Positions 43,573-52,162 of a stretch of DNA of 64,000 nt are shown piece after piece (positions within the stretch are counted from its first letter, which is position 1; every line of letters starts with the position of its first letter). The DNA is from Enterovibrio norvegicus_B (lineage in GTDB: Bacteria > Pseudomonadota > Gammaproteobacteria > Enterobacterales > Vibrionaceae): assembly GCF_002876705.1 (NCBI RefSeq), contig NZ_MDAG01000068.1, positions 211,129 through 275,128 on the forward strand, in the 5' to 3' direction. The position numbers and the translations under genes were made by a program. The notes beneath the pieces were generated by a model. That model was not told the DNA's origin, searched no databases, and worked only from the letters and a program-made list of their open reading frames with translations.

Positions 43573-43838
43573 AGAGTGATAATAAGGCGTTGCATCAATA
43601 CTGATAAGAGAAGATCGGGCTTTTGTCATAGAAAATCAACATGGTGAGCAATTGAATGATACGCAAATCATATCGTTCAACCATTTACACTTCATTTTCA
43701 AAGCGCGTTTATGAGCCAAGAAACACAAGATGCTGGGTATAGTAGTAAAAAGCGCCTCAGTATCGTCTCGCTAAGCAAAGTGACAAGAGCATTATGGCTT
43801 GACGTTCAATGAGCGCCCATATATCTCCCCTTTGTTAT

Positions 43839-44258
43839 TTACAATAGTAGCTGTTCCAAGGACAAGTCGCACGTGACAACAAACCTTTCTGACAGTCCGC
43901 GGTTAGATGACTGCAAGGTCACCATTGTGATTTTTCCTTGATTGTTTTCTGTTAATTCGATGTAAAACTCATCATCAAAAGATAGATAGTACCATTCAAC
44001 TCCTCCACCTTTTTTGTTATGGGTATTTAGCGTTGTATTTAACAAACAGTCAAAACTATAGGGCGTTATCTCACCCGTAAAGAGTTTTTTTCGCATCTGC
44101 TCAGGTGCAGGTGACTGCGCTTTTGCCAATCGAACAGATGCCATCTCATTTTCCATTGCTTTTAGATATGCTAAATACTTATCCCTGCCTTTATCCTTTG
44201 GGAAACAAGCTACCAGCAATAATACCAATAAAAAACACGCACTAATTCTTATTGTCAA
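43839..44258 (-). CDS. Small lipoprotein, possible immunity protein
   Basis: The 139-residue product starts with a lipoprotein signal (ISACFLLVLLLVAC), then KDKGRDKYLAYLKAMENEMASVRLA. The mature part has further cysteines in DCLL and VTCDL that may pair. It starts at a TTG with GAGGA about 8 nt upstream and overlaps the end of the preceding gene by 17 nt. No family is recognised. A periplasmic lipoprotein coupled to a small unknown gene beside toxin debris suggests an immunity role against a periplasmic effector, which is an inference. Confidence 0.55.
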   Translation of the reverse strand: MTIRISACFLLVLLLVACFPKDKGRDKYLAYLKAMENEMASVRLAKAQSPAPEQMRKKLFTGEITPYSFDCLLNTTLNTHNKKGGGVEWYYLSFDDEFYIELTENNQGKITMVTLQSSNRGLSERFVVTCDLSLEQLLL

Positions 44259-44574
44259 CCTTCCAATCCTCTATTTTATCCATAATATATTTTACGGTTT
44301 TAACCTGCGGTAAGACCGTATTTTCAACAAGATGCCCAGAGGACCGACGAGAAAACTCACCCCACCCAAATGTTTCTAGTGTGTAGCTATTGTATGTACC
44401 ACTTCCAAACATTACTCCAATAGTAGGTAGCGCATGTGTTGAAGCTCCAACTGAAAATTCAAAAATGTGATAGTTGGGGTCTGTCACTTTGTCTGGGATG
44501 GTTTGAATATGCGAAACATCGATATCGAAAAGTGAATTGTTACTCACCTCATCTACTATGCACCTACCGCTCAT
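44242..44574 (-). CDS. Hypothetical protein, possible effector C-terminal fragment
   Basis: The 110-residue product (MSGRCIVDEVSNNSLFDIDV...FGWGEFSRRSSGHLVENTV...YIMDKIEDWKVDNKN) has no signal peptide. The frame stays open upstream of the ATG (as IKKDYRGL before it) until a stop about 36 nt back, so it may be the truncated end of a longer gene. GAGG lies 4 nt before the ATG. It is translationally coupled to the lipoprotein gene. No family is recognised. Confidence 0.45.
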   Translation of the reverse strand: MSGRCIVDEVSNNSLFDIDVSHIQTIPDKVTDPNYHIFEFSVGASTHALPTIGVMFGSGTYNSYTLETFGWGEFSRRSSGHLVENTVLPQVKTVKYIMDKIEDWKVDNKN

Positions 44575-44664
44575 TAAGCCTCGGTAGTCCTTTTTTATGC
44601 GATGCCGAATTCAATACTTCATAAATCTAGTGGGATTGACACCTTAACGAACAAAAACATAAAC

Positions 44665-45279
44665 CTACTGACGATCCTTCACACCACACCCTTTCAACAC
44701 CAATCCCACTAAAAAGGTTTCGGCATCTTTGAAGTCATCGTCTTCGAGTGCGTATTTTCCGCTGACTTGGCAGATTTGCCAGTTGAAGTCGGCATAGGTT
44801 TGAGTGGATGACCACAGCATAAACATGAGGTGTTTTACAGGCACGGGATCCATCCAGCCTTGTTCTATCCAGCGGTCGAACTTGGACAGCATCATTTTGG
44901 ATTGATCCATCAAGGCTTCAGCGATATCGCTTGGTAGATGTGGCGCTCCTGCCATGACTTCTGCAGCAAAGGTTTTTGATGCCGCGGCATGGTCGCGCGA
45001 TATTCGCAACTTAGTGCGAATGTATTGGGTGAGTGCTTCTTGTGGGTCTTCCAGTTGTTCGATGGGCAAAGAAGCTTGAAGCAGAGGCTGTGTCACGCTT
45101 TCTAACACGGCACGATAAAGCTTGTCTTTGCTACTGAAATAGTAATAGAGGTTGGGCTTTGGAATCTCAGCTCTCAGCGCGATTTCAGCGGTCGTGGTGG
45201 CGGCATACCCCTTTTCTGCAAATAAGAGGCTCGCGACTTCGATAATTTTTTCCTGATTCTTCGCTCTGATCCGAGACAT
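44665..45279 (-). CDS. TetR-family regulator, RutR-like
   Basis: The 204-residue protein has an N-terminal helix-turn-helix (KIIEVASLLFAEKGYAATTTAEIALRAEIPKPNLYYYFSSKDKLYRAVL) and a C-terminal domain of the RutR/YcdC kind (SKTFAAEVMAGAPHLP, FMLWSSTQTYADFNWQI). RutR in E. coli senses uracil and controls pyrimidine and purine breakdown. Here it follows the toxin patch and precedes the glyoxylate genes, so control of purine-related genes is plausible. The start MSRIRAKN is chosen over an upstream ATG because CAGGGAT precedes it. Confidence 0.85.
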   Translation of the reverse strand: MSRIRAKNQEKIIEVASLLFAEKGYAATTTAEIALRAEIPKPNLYYYFSSKDKLYRAVLESVTQPLLQASLPIEQLEDPQEALTQYIRTKLRISRDHAAASKTFAAEVMAGAPHLPSDIAEALMDQSKMMLSKFDRWIEQGWMDPVPVKHLMFMLWSSTQTYADFNWQICQVSGKYALEDDDFKDAETFLVGLVLKGCGVKDRQ

Positions 45280-45465
45280 TATCCCTGCATGGGTGAGTAA
45301 GCCATGCTTCAACTGTAATGAATCACGCAAGATTCATCCAGCCTAAGGCGTTAATACCTCAACAGATTCGCGGCATTCATCCTTATTTTCATTAGGTGAT
45401 AACGAATTGTATGCGTTTGCCTCATCCAAGAAGCATGTTTGGCGTGATTTGCATCGCCACATACA

Positions 45466-45494
45466 AAAAGGCCCGGACCTCACAGTACCGGGCA
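45466..45494 (-). terminator. Terminator of the gcl-hyi-glxR operon
   Basis: The stem GCCCGG / CCGGGC is followed by CCTTTTTG on the minus strand, 45 bp past the glxR stop. Confidence 0.8.
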
Positions 45495-45538
45495 AAGCTT
45501 ACATGGGTCTCGGTAAAGATCATGTTTCAGAAGGGTAT

Positions 45539-46423
45539 TTAGCGAATACTGTGGTTAGATAAGGTTTCTATGGCTTTTACCATGGCGGAGTGATCCCAAC
45601 TCACGCCACCTTGTTCTGCACATATCTCAAAAAGCTCTTGGGCCTTTTGCGTATTGGGTAATGCCACACCTAGGGAAGCAGCACCGGTCAGAGCAAGGTT
45701 CAGATCTTTTTGATGAAGTGCGATTCTGAAACCTGGATCGAATGTGCCTTGGACCATACGTTCACCGTGCACTTCCAACACCTTAGAATTGGCGAATCCT
45801 CCTAATAAGGCTTCACGAATGCGCGCCGGATCGGCGCCTGCCTTGGAGGCAAAGACCAAGGCTTCTGATACTGCTTCAATGTTCAGTGCCACGATGATTT
45901 GATTGGCAACTTTACACACTTGCCCCGCACCACAATCGCCCACTAAATTAATATTTTTCCCCATCGCGCCAAATAAGGGCAGTGCGTTTTCAAATGCGGC
46001 TTTATCACCGCCCACCATGATGGTCAACGCGGCATTGATTGCGCCGACCTCACCGCCAGAAACAGGCGCATCGAGGTAATCTGCACCCAATGCTTGAACA
46101 CGCTCTGCAAATTGACGCGTCTCGATAGGAGAAATAGAACTCATATCAACCACGGTTTTCCCCGGGGTTAACATCGCATCAATGCCATCTTCCCCGAAAA
46201 GCACGTCTTTAACTTGAGGCGTGTCTGGCACCATGATAATGACGAAATCAGCATGCTCAACGGCGAGCCTGTTGCTTGAAAAACGTTTTGCGCCGCCGTC
46301 GACAAGTGATGTTGGAGCCGGAGAACGTGCTTCAGAGAGATGCAATTGATAGCCCGATTTTTGCAGGTTTTCCGCCATCGGCTTGCCCATGATACCTGTC
46401 CCAATAAATGCAATTGTGCTCAT
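45539..46423 (-). CDS. glxR: 2-hydroxy-3-oxopropionate reductase
   Basis: The 294-residue beta-hydroxyacid dehydrogenase has the Rossmann start IAFIGTGIMGKPMAENL, the substrate loop DAPVSGGEVGA and the catalytic Lys in GDCGAGQVCKVANQ. It reduces tartronate semialdehyde to D-glycerate. AAGGAG precedes the ATG. It is the last gene of gcl-hyi-glxR, one base after the hyi stop. Confidence 0.94.
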   Translation of the reverse strand: MSTIAFIGTGIMGKPMAENLQKSGYQLHLSEARSPAPTSLVDGGAKRFSSNRLAVEHADFVIIMVPDTPQVKDVLFGEDGIDAMLTPGKTVVDMSSISPIETRQFAERVQALGADYLDAPVSGGEVGAINAALTIMVGGDKAAFENALPLFGAMGKNINLVGDCGAGQVCKVANQIIVALNIEAVSEALVFASKAGADPARIREALLGGFANSKVLEVHGERMVQGTFDPGFRIALHQKDLNLALTGAASLGVALPNTQKAQELFEICAEQGGVSWDHSAMVKAIETLSNHSIR

Positions 46424-46424
46424 C

Positions 46425-47216
46425 TTACTGCTCCTTATTCACGTCATAGTTGTTAAGCCATGTCAGGCCCACTTGTGTTGATCTTTCTGGCTTATATTCA
46501 CACCCTACCCAGCCGTCGTAGTCCATGTCATCGATGCATCTAAACAGGTAGTGGTAATTGATCTCCCCCGTTCCCGGTTCGTGACGCCCTGGGTTATCCG
46601 CAAGTTGGATATGGCGAATATCCTTTACGTTTTCCTGCATGGTTCTCGCGATATCGCCTTCCATGATTTGCATGTGATAGATGTCGTATTGAATGAAAAG
46701 GTTTGCACTCCCTACCGCCTCGCGAATATGTTGCGCTTGCGTGGTCGTTGTGACGAAAAAGCCCGGTATGTCACGCGTGTTTATGGCTTCAATCAAGAGA
46801 GTGATGCCCTCAGCTTCCAATGCGTCAGCGGCGAACTGAAGGTTTGCAATGAAGGTCGCTTCCGCCTCTTCGTACGTGACGCCTGATGGAACGATGCCTG
46901 CGAGGCAATTTAACTGATGACACCCTAGTACCTTGGCGTACGCGATGGCGACAGGGATGCCTTGTCGAAACGCCTCAACACGGTCTGGGTCAACGGCAAT
47001 ACCTCGATCACCTTTCCCCCAATCTCCTGCGGGGAGATTAAACAGGACTTGTTGTAGTTGATGTTTCTCCAGTTCTGATGCGATGTCTAAGGCGTTTTCT
47101 TCATAAGGAAATAGGTACTCGACACCACGAAAACCTGCTTGGGCGGCGGCACTAAAACGCGCCATGAAAGGTAACTCGGTAAATAACATCGAGAGATTTG
47201 CAGTCAATTTTGGCAT
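46425..47216 (-). CDS. hyi: Hydroxypyruvate isomerase
   Basis: The 263-residue TIM-barrel enzyme begins MPKLTANLSMLFTELPFMARF. It has NLPAGDWGKGDRG, LLIEAINTRDIPGFFV, QYDIYHMQIMEGD and IQLADNPGRHEPGTGEINY, the hydroxypyruvate isomerase pattern. It interconverts hydroxypyruvate and tartronate semialdehyde. The start at 47216 has AAGGA 7 nt upstream. It lies between gcl and glxR. Confidence 0.95.
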   Translation of the reverse strand: MPKLTANLSMLFTELPFMARFSAAAQAGFRGVEYLFPYEENALDIASELEKHQLQQVLFNLPAGDWGKGDRGIAVDPDRVEAFRQGIPVAIAYAKVLGCHQLNCLAGIVPSGVTYEEAEATFIANLQFAADALEAEGITLLIEAINTRDIPGFFVTTTTQAQHIREAVGSANLFIQYDIYHMQIMEGDIARTMQENVKDIRHIQLADNPGRHEPGTGEINYHYLFRCIDDMDYDGWVGCEYKPERSTQVGLTWLNNYDVNKEQ

Positions 47217-47302
47217 AGCGATGTCCTTATTCTGTGGCTGCGATAACACTGCAACGCGGTGTCACACATTCCGGATTAACCCTGAAAATGAAAAGATGCG
47301 TT

Positions 47303-49078
47303 CTATTTGCTTGCTGCAAGTGCGGTCGGAGCGTCCGCCAACGATTCCGCTAGAGATTCAAACTCATTAATCGCATCGATTTCCGTTCCCATGGATATAT
47401 TGGTGACCTTCTCAAGCATGATCTCCACCACCACGGGCACACGGTGTGTCTTCATCAGCCGTTTCGCTTCTTCTAGCGCAGAAGCAATGTCTTCAGGGTT
47501 TGTTACTCGAAGCGCTTTACAGCCTAAACCTTCCACGACGGTGACATGATCGACGCCGTAATCAGCGTGCTCATCAACGTTTTGATTTTCAAACGCCAGT
47601 TGTACACAGTAATCAATGTCAAATTGACGTTGGGCTTGTCGGATAAGTCCAAGGTAGGAGTTATTAACCAACACATGGATGTACGGGAGATTAAACTGAG
47701 CACCCACTGCCAGCTCTTCAATCATGAATTGGAAATCATAATCGCCAGATATCGCCACAATGTCGCGTTCTGGATCAGCAGCTCTCACGCCTAGGGCTGC
47801 GGGAACTGTCCAACCTAATGGGCCGGCTTGGCCGCAATTAATCCAATGACGAGGTTTGTACACATGAAGGAATTGCGCTGCGGCGATTTGTGACAAACCA
47901 ATGGTGCTGACATAACAGGTATCTCGGTCAAACACGCGATTCATTTCTTCATAAACGCGCATAGGTTTTACCGGTTGCTCTGTGTAGTGGGTTTTTCGCA
48001 GCATCGTTGCTTTACGTTGCTGGCAAGCTGATACCCAAGCGGTGCGATCTTTAAGCTTGCCTGCTGCACGCCATTCTTTGGCCACTTCGACCAAGTGTTC
48101 CAGCGCGCTACCAGCATCTGACACAATGCCAAGATCAGGACAGAACACGCGGCCAATTTGCGTCGGCTCAATGTCAATATGAATGAACTGCCGTCCTTGG
48201 GTATACACATCGACCGACCCTGTATGTCGGTTCGCCCAACGATTGCCGATCCCAAACACCAAGTCAGATTCCAGTAGCGTTGCATTCCCATAGCGATGGG
48301 CAGTTTGCAACCCAACCATGCCCACCATCAATTCATGATCGTCCGCTATGGTTCCCCAACCCATTAGGGTAGGAATAACAGGCACACCTGTTACCTCAGC
48401 AAATTCTTGGAGCAAGGCTGAGGCGTTGGCATTGATGACACCACCACCAGAGACCAACAGCGGTTTATCCGATGCATTGAGCATCTCTAGCGCTTTTTCG
48501 ATTTGCCCACGTGTTGCTGAAGGTTTGTAAGCGGGTAGTGACTCGTAGCTATCAATATCGAACTCAATTTCTGCCAATTGCACATCAATCGGCAGATCAA
48601 TTAACACCGGTCCAGGCCTACCCGAACGCATAACATGAAACGCATGCTGAATTGCACGAGGCACCTGTGCAGGTTCAAGTACGGTAGCGCACCATTTCGT
48701 CACAGTGCGTGCGATAGATTCAATATCAACCGCTTGAAAATCCTCTTTATGTAAACGTGCTCGTGGTGCTTGTCCCGTAATACAAAGAATTGGAATAGAG
48801 TCAGCTTGAGCAGAGTAAAGCCCGGTGATCATGTCAGTACCCGCAGGGCCCGACGTACCGATGCATACACCAATATTGTCAGGGTTTGCGCGGGTGTAGC
48901 CCTCCGCCATGTGGGAGGCTCCCTCAACATGGCGCGCTAGGATATGCTCAATACCGCCCCCTTGCTTTAACGCGGAGTAAAACGGATTAATTGCAGCGCC
49001 AGGAACACCAAACGCCTTCGTTACCCCTTCCTTTTTCAATACCGCGATCGCAGCATCAATTGCTCTCATTCTCGCCAT
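47303..49078 (-). CDS. gcl: Glyoxylate carboligase
   Basis: The 591-residue thiamine-diphosphate enzyme (E. coli 593) has Val51 in LARHVEGASHMAEGY. Related enzymes have Glu there, and this Val is the hallmark of true Gcl. The ThDP/Mg motif is GDYDFQF...NNSYLG. It joins two glyoxylates to tartronate semialdehyde with CO2 loss. ATG 49078 has GGAG 7 nt upstream. TTGTATACAA lies 12 bp before the start codon, so a bound regulator would sit on the promoter or early leader. Confidence 0.97.
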   Translation of the reverse strand: MARMRAIDAAIAVLKKEGVTKAFGVPGAAINPFYSALKQGGGIEHILARHVEGASHMAEGYTRANPDNIGVCIGTSGPAGTDMITGLYSAQADSIPILCITGQAPRARLHKEDFQAVDIESIARTVTKWCATVLEPAQVPRAIQHAFHVMRSGRPGPVLIDLPIDVQLAEIEFDIDSYESLPAYKPSATRGQIEKALEMLNASDKPLLVSGGGVINANASALLQEFAEVTGVPVIPTLMGWGTIADDHELMVGMVGLQTAHRYGNATLLESDLVFGIGNRWANRHTGSVDVYTQGRQFIHIDIEPTQIGRVFCPDLGIVSDAGSALEHLVEVAKEWRAAGKLKDRTAWVSACQQRKATMLRKTHYTEQPVKPMRVYEEMNRVFDRDTCYVSTIGLSQIAAAQFLHVYKPRHWINCGQAGPLGWTVPAALGVRAADPERDIVAISGDYDFQFMIEELAVGAQFNLPYIHVLVNNSYLGLIRQAQRQFDIDYCVQLAFENQNVDEHADYGVDHVTVVEGLGCKALRVTNPEDIASALEEAKRLMKTHRVPVVVEIMLEKVTNISMGTEIDAINEFESLAESLADAPTALAASK

Positions 49079-49090
49079 CCCACACTCCAA

Positions 49091-49100
49091 TTGTATACAA
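49091..49100. promoter_or_regulatory. TTGTATACAA operator candidate (gcl)
   Basis: A perfect palindrome identical to those upstream of puuE and xdhA, 12 bp from the gcl start codon. It extends to ATTGTATACAAT over 12 bp. Confidence 0.7.
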
Positions 49101-49346
49101 TAATTTGTGTTATTGTATTCTTAGATCGATACGAGTTGATCATCAAGCATTTTTTAACGGTATCTTAACTTCTCGCTCTTCTCTGATTTTGCCCTTACGC
49201 GCTAAGTAACGGATTCATTGGGATAAGTGCCAGAAAAACTGGTGATAAAGTGCAACAATAAACAGTAATTCACAGGATCCATGTTAATAAATTGTTTTGA
49301 TTGTTTACGTTTTATCCGATATAAACGGATCGTTAAACCTGTTTAA

Positions 49347-49356
49347 ATGTATACAA
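49347..49356. promoter_or_regulatory. ATGTATACAA operator candidate (malate synthase)
   Basis: It has one mismatch to TTGTATACAA and lies 26 bp before the malate synthase ATG. Confidence 0.6.
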
Positions 49357-49382
49357 ATACAAAAACAATATGAGGCTTACAT

Positions 49383-51062
49383 ATGGATAATGAAACAACA
49401 TCAGATAGAGGCATGTCCTCTACACCACCCTTGGAGAAATGCTCCTCCTCACACATAGATGCAGACAAAGAACAACGCATTCTCGTGACAGGTTCAGTCT
49501 TCAATAAAGAGGCTGAGTCGATTCTTTCGAATGAAGCATTATCGTTTGTTGAGTTGTTGGTCGAGACATTTGGGCTTCGCCTTGAAGCGCTTCTCGAAAA
49601 TCGCAAGGAAACGCAAGCGTCATTTGACCAAGGACAACTCCCCGGTTTTCGAAAGGATACAAAAGCCATTAGAGACAATGACGCTTGGAACGTCTCACCC
49701 ATTCCCAATGATTTACTGGATCGTAGAGTCGAAATTACTGGGCCAATTGAAAGGAAGATGGTCATTAATGCGTTAAATTCTGGCGCAAATGTGTTCATGT
49801 GTTGCTTTGAAGATGCCACGTCTCCCACATGGGAAAACATGGTGAATGGCCAAATCAATATGAGAGCCGCGAACGATGGCTCCATCGCGCATGTTGATCC
49901 TAAAAACGGAAAAACCTATGCGCTTGGCGACAACCCAGCAACGCTGATAATGCGCCCGAGAGGTTTGCATTTAAAAGAAACTCACATTCAATTAAATAAC
50001 CAAGCTATTCCCGGGTGTTTGATGGATGTAGGGCTGTATTTTTTCCATAACTACGCCTCTCGCGCCAAACAAGAACAAGGGGTGTATTTTTATATTCCTA
50101 AGCTTGAATCCATGGAAGAAGCAGCTTGGTGGAACGATGTGTTTACCTTTATGGAAAACCACTTCAATGTTCCCATTGGCACCGTTCGCGCCACAGTACT
50201 GATTGAAACCTTGCCTGCCGTTTTCCAAATGGAAGAAATCTTATATGCCATGAAAGAGCATATTGTGGGCATGAACTGTGGTCGCTGGGATTACATTTTT
50301 AGCTACATTAAAACGCTAAAACATCACAAAGACAGAGTCCTTCCTGATCGCCACGCCGTGGGCATGGACACCCCTTTTCTTGATGCATACAGCAAACGTC
50401 TTATTCAAACCTGTCATCAACGCGGGGCATTGGCCATCGGCGGTATGTCAGCATTCATCCCATCGAAAGACCCTGAGCAAATGGCATTCGTGACGCAAAA
50501 AGTGATTGAAGATAAGCAGCGGGAATCAGCAAACGGACACGATGGAACCTGGGTTGCGCATCCACACTTGGTGACGTTGGCGCGCGAGATTTTCGATCAA
50601 ACGCTGAAAAATCGCCCCAATCAACTCGATGTCATTCCCGAGGGGAATTTTGATGCAGACACCCTGCTCTCACCCTGTGAAGGGCCAAAGAATGAAGTGG
50701 GCGTGAGAAAGAATATTCGTATCGCCGTGCTCTACATGGAAGCATGGCTTCGAGGTGTGGGATGTGTACCCATCTTTGGCCTCATGGAAGATACTGCAAC
50801 AGCAGAGATTTCCCGGGCAAATGTCTGGCAATGGCTGAAGCATGAGGTTCAACTCGATGATGGACGACTGTTCACTGACAGCCTTTTTAAGCAATGGTTA
50901 CAGGAAGAAACCGTCGCCATGAAAACGGAAGCTATACCTTCAGAAACCGCGCAAGATAAAACGCGTAAGTTTGATGAAGCCTCGGCCGTTTTCTATCAAC
51001 TATCCACTGATGATGATTTTGCGGATTTCTTAACCCTTCCTTGCTACGAAATGCTCGAATAA
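49383..51062 (+). CDS. aceB: Malate synthase A
   Basis: The 559-residue enzyme has the family motifs LPGFRKDTKAIRDNDAWNVSPIPNDLLDRRVEITGP, MCCFEDATSPTWENMVNGQ, LIMRPRGLHLKE, GTVRATVLIETLPAVFQMEEILY and MNCGRWDYIFS. It condenses glyoxylate with acetyl-CoA to malate. No isocitrate lyase gene is adjacent, so this copy appears dedicated to glyoxylate from purine breakdown. It is divergent from gcl across a shared control region. Confidence 0.96.
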   Translation: MDNETTSDRGMSSTPPLEKCSSSHIDADKEQRILVTGSVFNKEAESILSNEALSFVELLVETFGLRLEALLENRKETQASFDQGQLPGFRKDTKAIRDNDAWNVSPIPNDLLDRRVEITGPIERKMVINALNSGANVFMCCFEDATSPTWENMVNGQINMRAANDGSIAHVDPKNGKTYALGDNPATLIMRPRGLHLKETHIQLNNQAIPGCLMDVGLYFFHNYASRAKQEQGVYFYIPKLESMEEAAWWNDVFTFMENHFNVPIGTVRATVLIETLPAVFQMEEILYAMKEHIVGMNCGRWDYIFSYIKTLKHHKDRVLPDRHAVGMDTPFLDAYSKRLIQTCHQRGALAIGGMSAFIPSKDPEQMAFVTQKVIEDKQRESANGHDGTWVAHPHLVTLAREIFDQTLKNRPNQLDVIPEGNFDADTLLSPCEGPKNEVGVRKNIRIAVLYMEAWLRGVGCVPIFGLMEDTATAEISRANVWQWLKHEVQLDDGRLFTDSLFKQWLQEETVAMKTEAIPSETAQDKTRKFDEASAVFYQLSTDDDFADFLTLPCYEMLE

Positions 51063-51186
51063 CTGAAATTGATGGCCATTCACTGCACGTATTGCTTCGC
51101 TAGAACGTGACGTATCATCGTTCAAAACGATTAGCGTGCGGGGATGCCATCACTAAAGATCCCGCAAGGGAATGAGGAGAAAGCAA

Positions 51187-51627
51187 ATGGAAATCCTAAC
51201 ATTGCCAAAAGCACTAGAAATTGCCGATGAAGTGTTTCACGCTGCATCAAAATTAAACACCCAACCACTCACGGTTGCGGTGCTTGATAAAGGCGGCGCA
51301 CTCATCGCGCTTCAACGGCAAGATGGCTCAAGCATGTTACGACCAGACATCGCCATTGCAAAAGCATGGGGCGCACTCGCGCTTGGCTGCTCATCGCGAA
51401 AAATTGCCGATGATGCCCAGCAAAGACCCTGTTTTATTTCTTCAGTTTCGACGCTTGCACAAGGGAATTTGGTGCCTGTACCCGGCGGGATTTTAATCAG
51501 AGATGAAAGCAAAGAACTTGTTGGGGCGGTTGGCGTGTCTGGCGACACGTCGGACACGGATGAGGCCGTCGCGATTTCAGGGATACTCGCCGCACACATG
51601 CTGACCGATAGCTCGGTGTTTGCGTAG
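51187..51627 (+). CDS. GlcG/HbpS-type heme-degrading-like protein
   Basis: The 146-residue product follows the GlcG pattern: LTVAVLDKGGALIALQRQDGS, RPDIAIAKAWGALALGCSSRKI, VPVPGGILIRDESKELVGAVGVSGDTSDTDE. Such genes often accompany glycolate/glyoxylate operons; the biochemical role is unclear, though some members bind heme or a cofactor. GAGGAGAAAG precedes the ATG. It lies 125 bp after malate synthase, probably in the same operon. Confidence 0.88.
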   Translation: MEILTLPKALEIADEVFHAASKLNTQPLTVAVLDKGGALIALQRQDGSSMLRPDIAIAKAWGALALGCSSRKIADDAQQRPCFISSVSTLAQGNLVPVPGGILIRDESKELVGAVGVSGDTSDTDEAVAISGILAAHMLTDSSVFA

Positions 51628-52162
51628 GTTTCTTTTGTGTTTAAAGCACTAAATCCAAAACTCTGATATCACGGGTATTTTCACGAATGCAGCAAACGAG
51701 TGGGCAAGTTTTTCTTCGACGCGGTGAACTGCCCAATGCTGCATATCTGTACGCATTCCGCCTTGAAACTAAGGCGAGATTGCCTATTGTGACATTTTTA
51801 ATCAGACATTAACACAACCAACCCTATCGACCTCGTGTCATTCCAGATATAGATTATGTGAAAGACAACCAGCTTTGACTCTTTTAGAGGCCAAAAATAC
51901 GATGAGCATCAAGAACAATCACATATACTCATGCCGCGATTTTTTAGCACTCGATCAAAGAAAAGATGCGATGTTACAAACAAAACGAAAGCCACAGCCC
52001 ATTAACATAGTGCAAACAATCCCAACCTCGCAAAAGTGTTGAAGTCAGATCCCTGTTTTATTTTAAACTACATCCTTTAACTTATTCAAAATTGTCTTTA
52101 AATAGCTTATTATCATCCTCTAGCAACATAATAGATACAATCCAACTAGAGACGAGTTTGAG
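51628..52162. other. Intergenic region without convincing gene
   Basis: The 535-bp region turns AT-rich toward its end. One minus-strand frame of 35 codons (51664-51771) with AAGGCGGA before its ATG was seen but is too short and unlike known proteins to call. Codon-like signal is otherwise absent. Confidence 0.5.

Larger units (their letters stand above)
49079..49382. promoter_or_regulatory. Divergent gcl/aceB control region
   Basis: The 304-bp AT-rich region between gcl (minus) and malate synthase (plus) has a palindrome next to each start: TTGTATACAA at 49091-49100 and ATGTATACAA at 49347-49356. The placement suggests one regulator opens both glyoxylate routes together. Confidence 0.7.

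Noticed and set aside
43194..43604. A 136-codon plus-strand frame in the toxin patch.
   Set aside because: It is the complement of the nucleotidyltransferase-like toxin remnant and repeats, has low-complexity Cys/Phe runs and no ribosome site.
51664..51771. A 35-codon minus-strand frame (MRTDMQHWAVHRVEEK...) with AAGGCGGA before its ATG.
   Set aside because: Too short and unrelated to any family known to me; the ribosome site overlaps the start region poorly. Kept only as a note in the intergenic entry.
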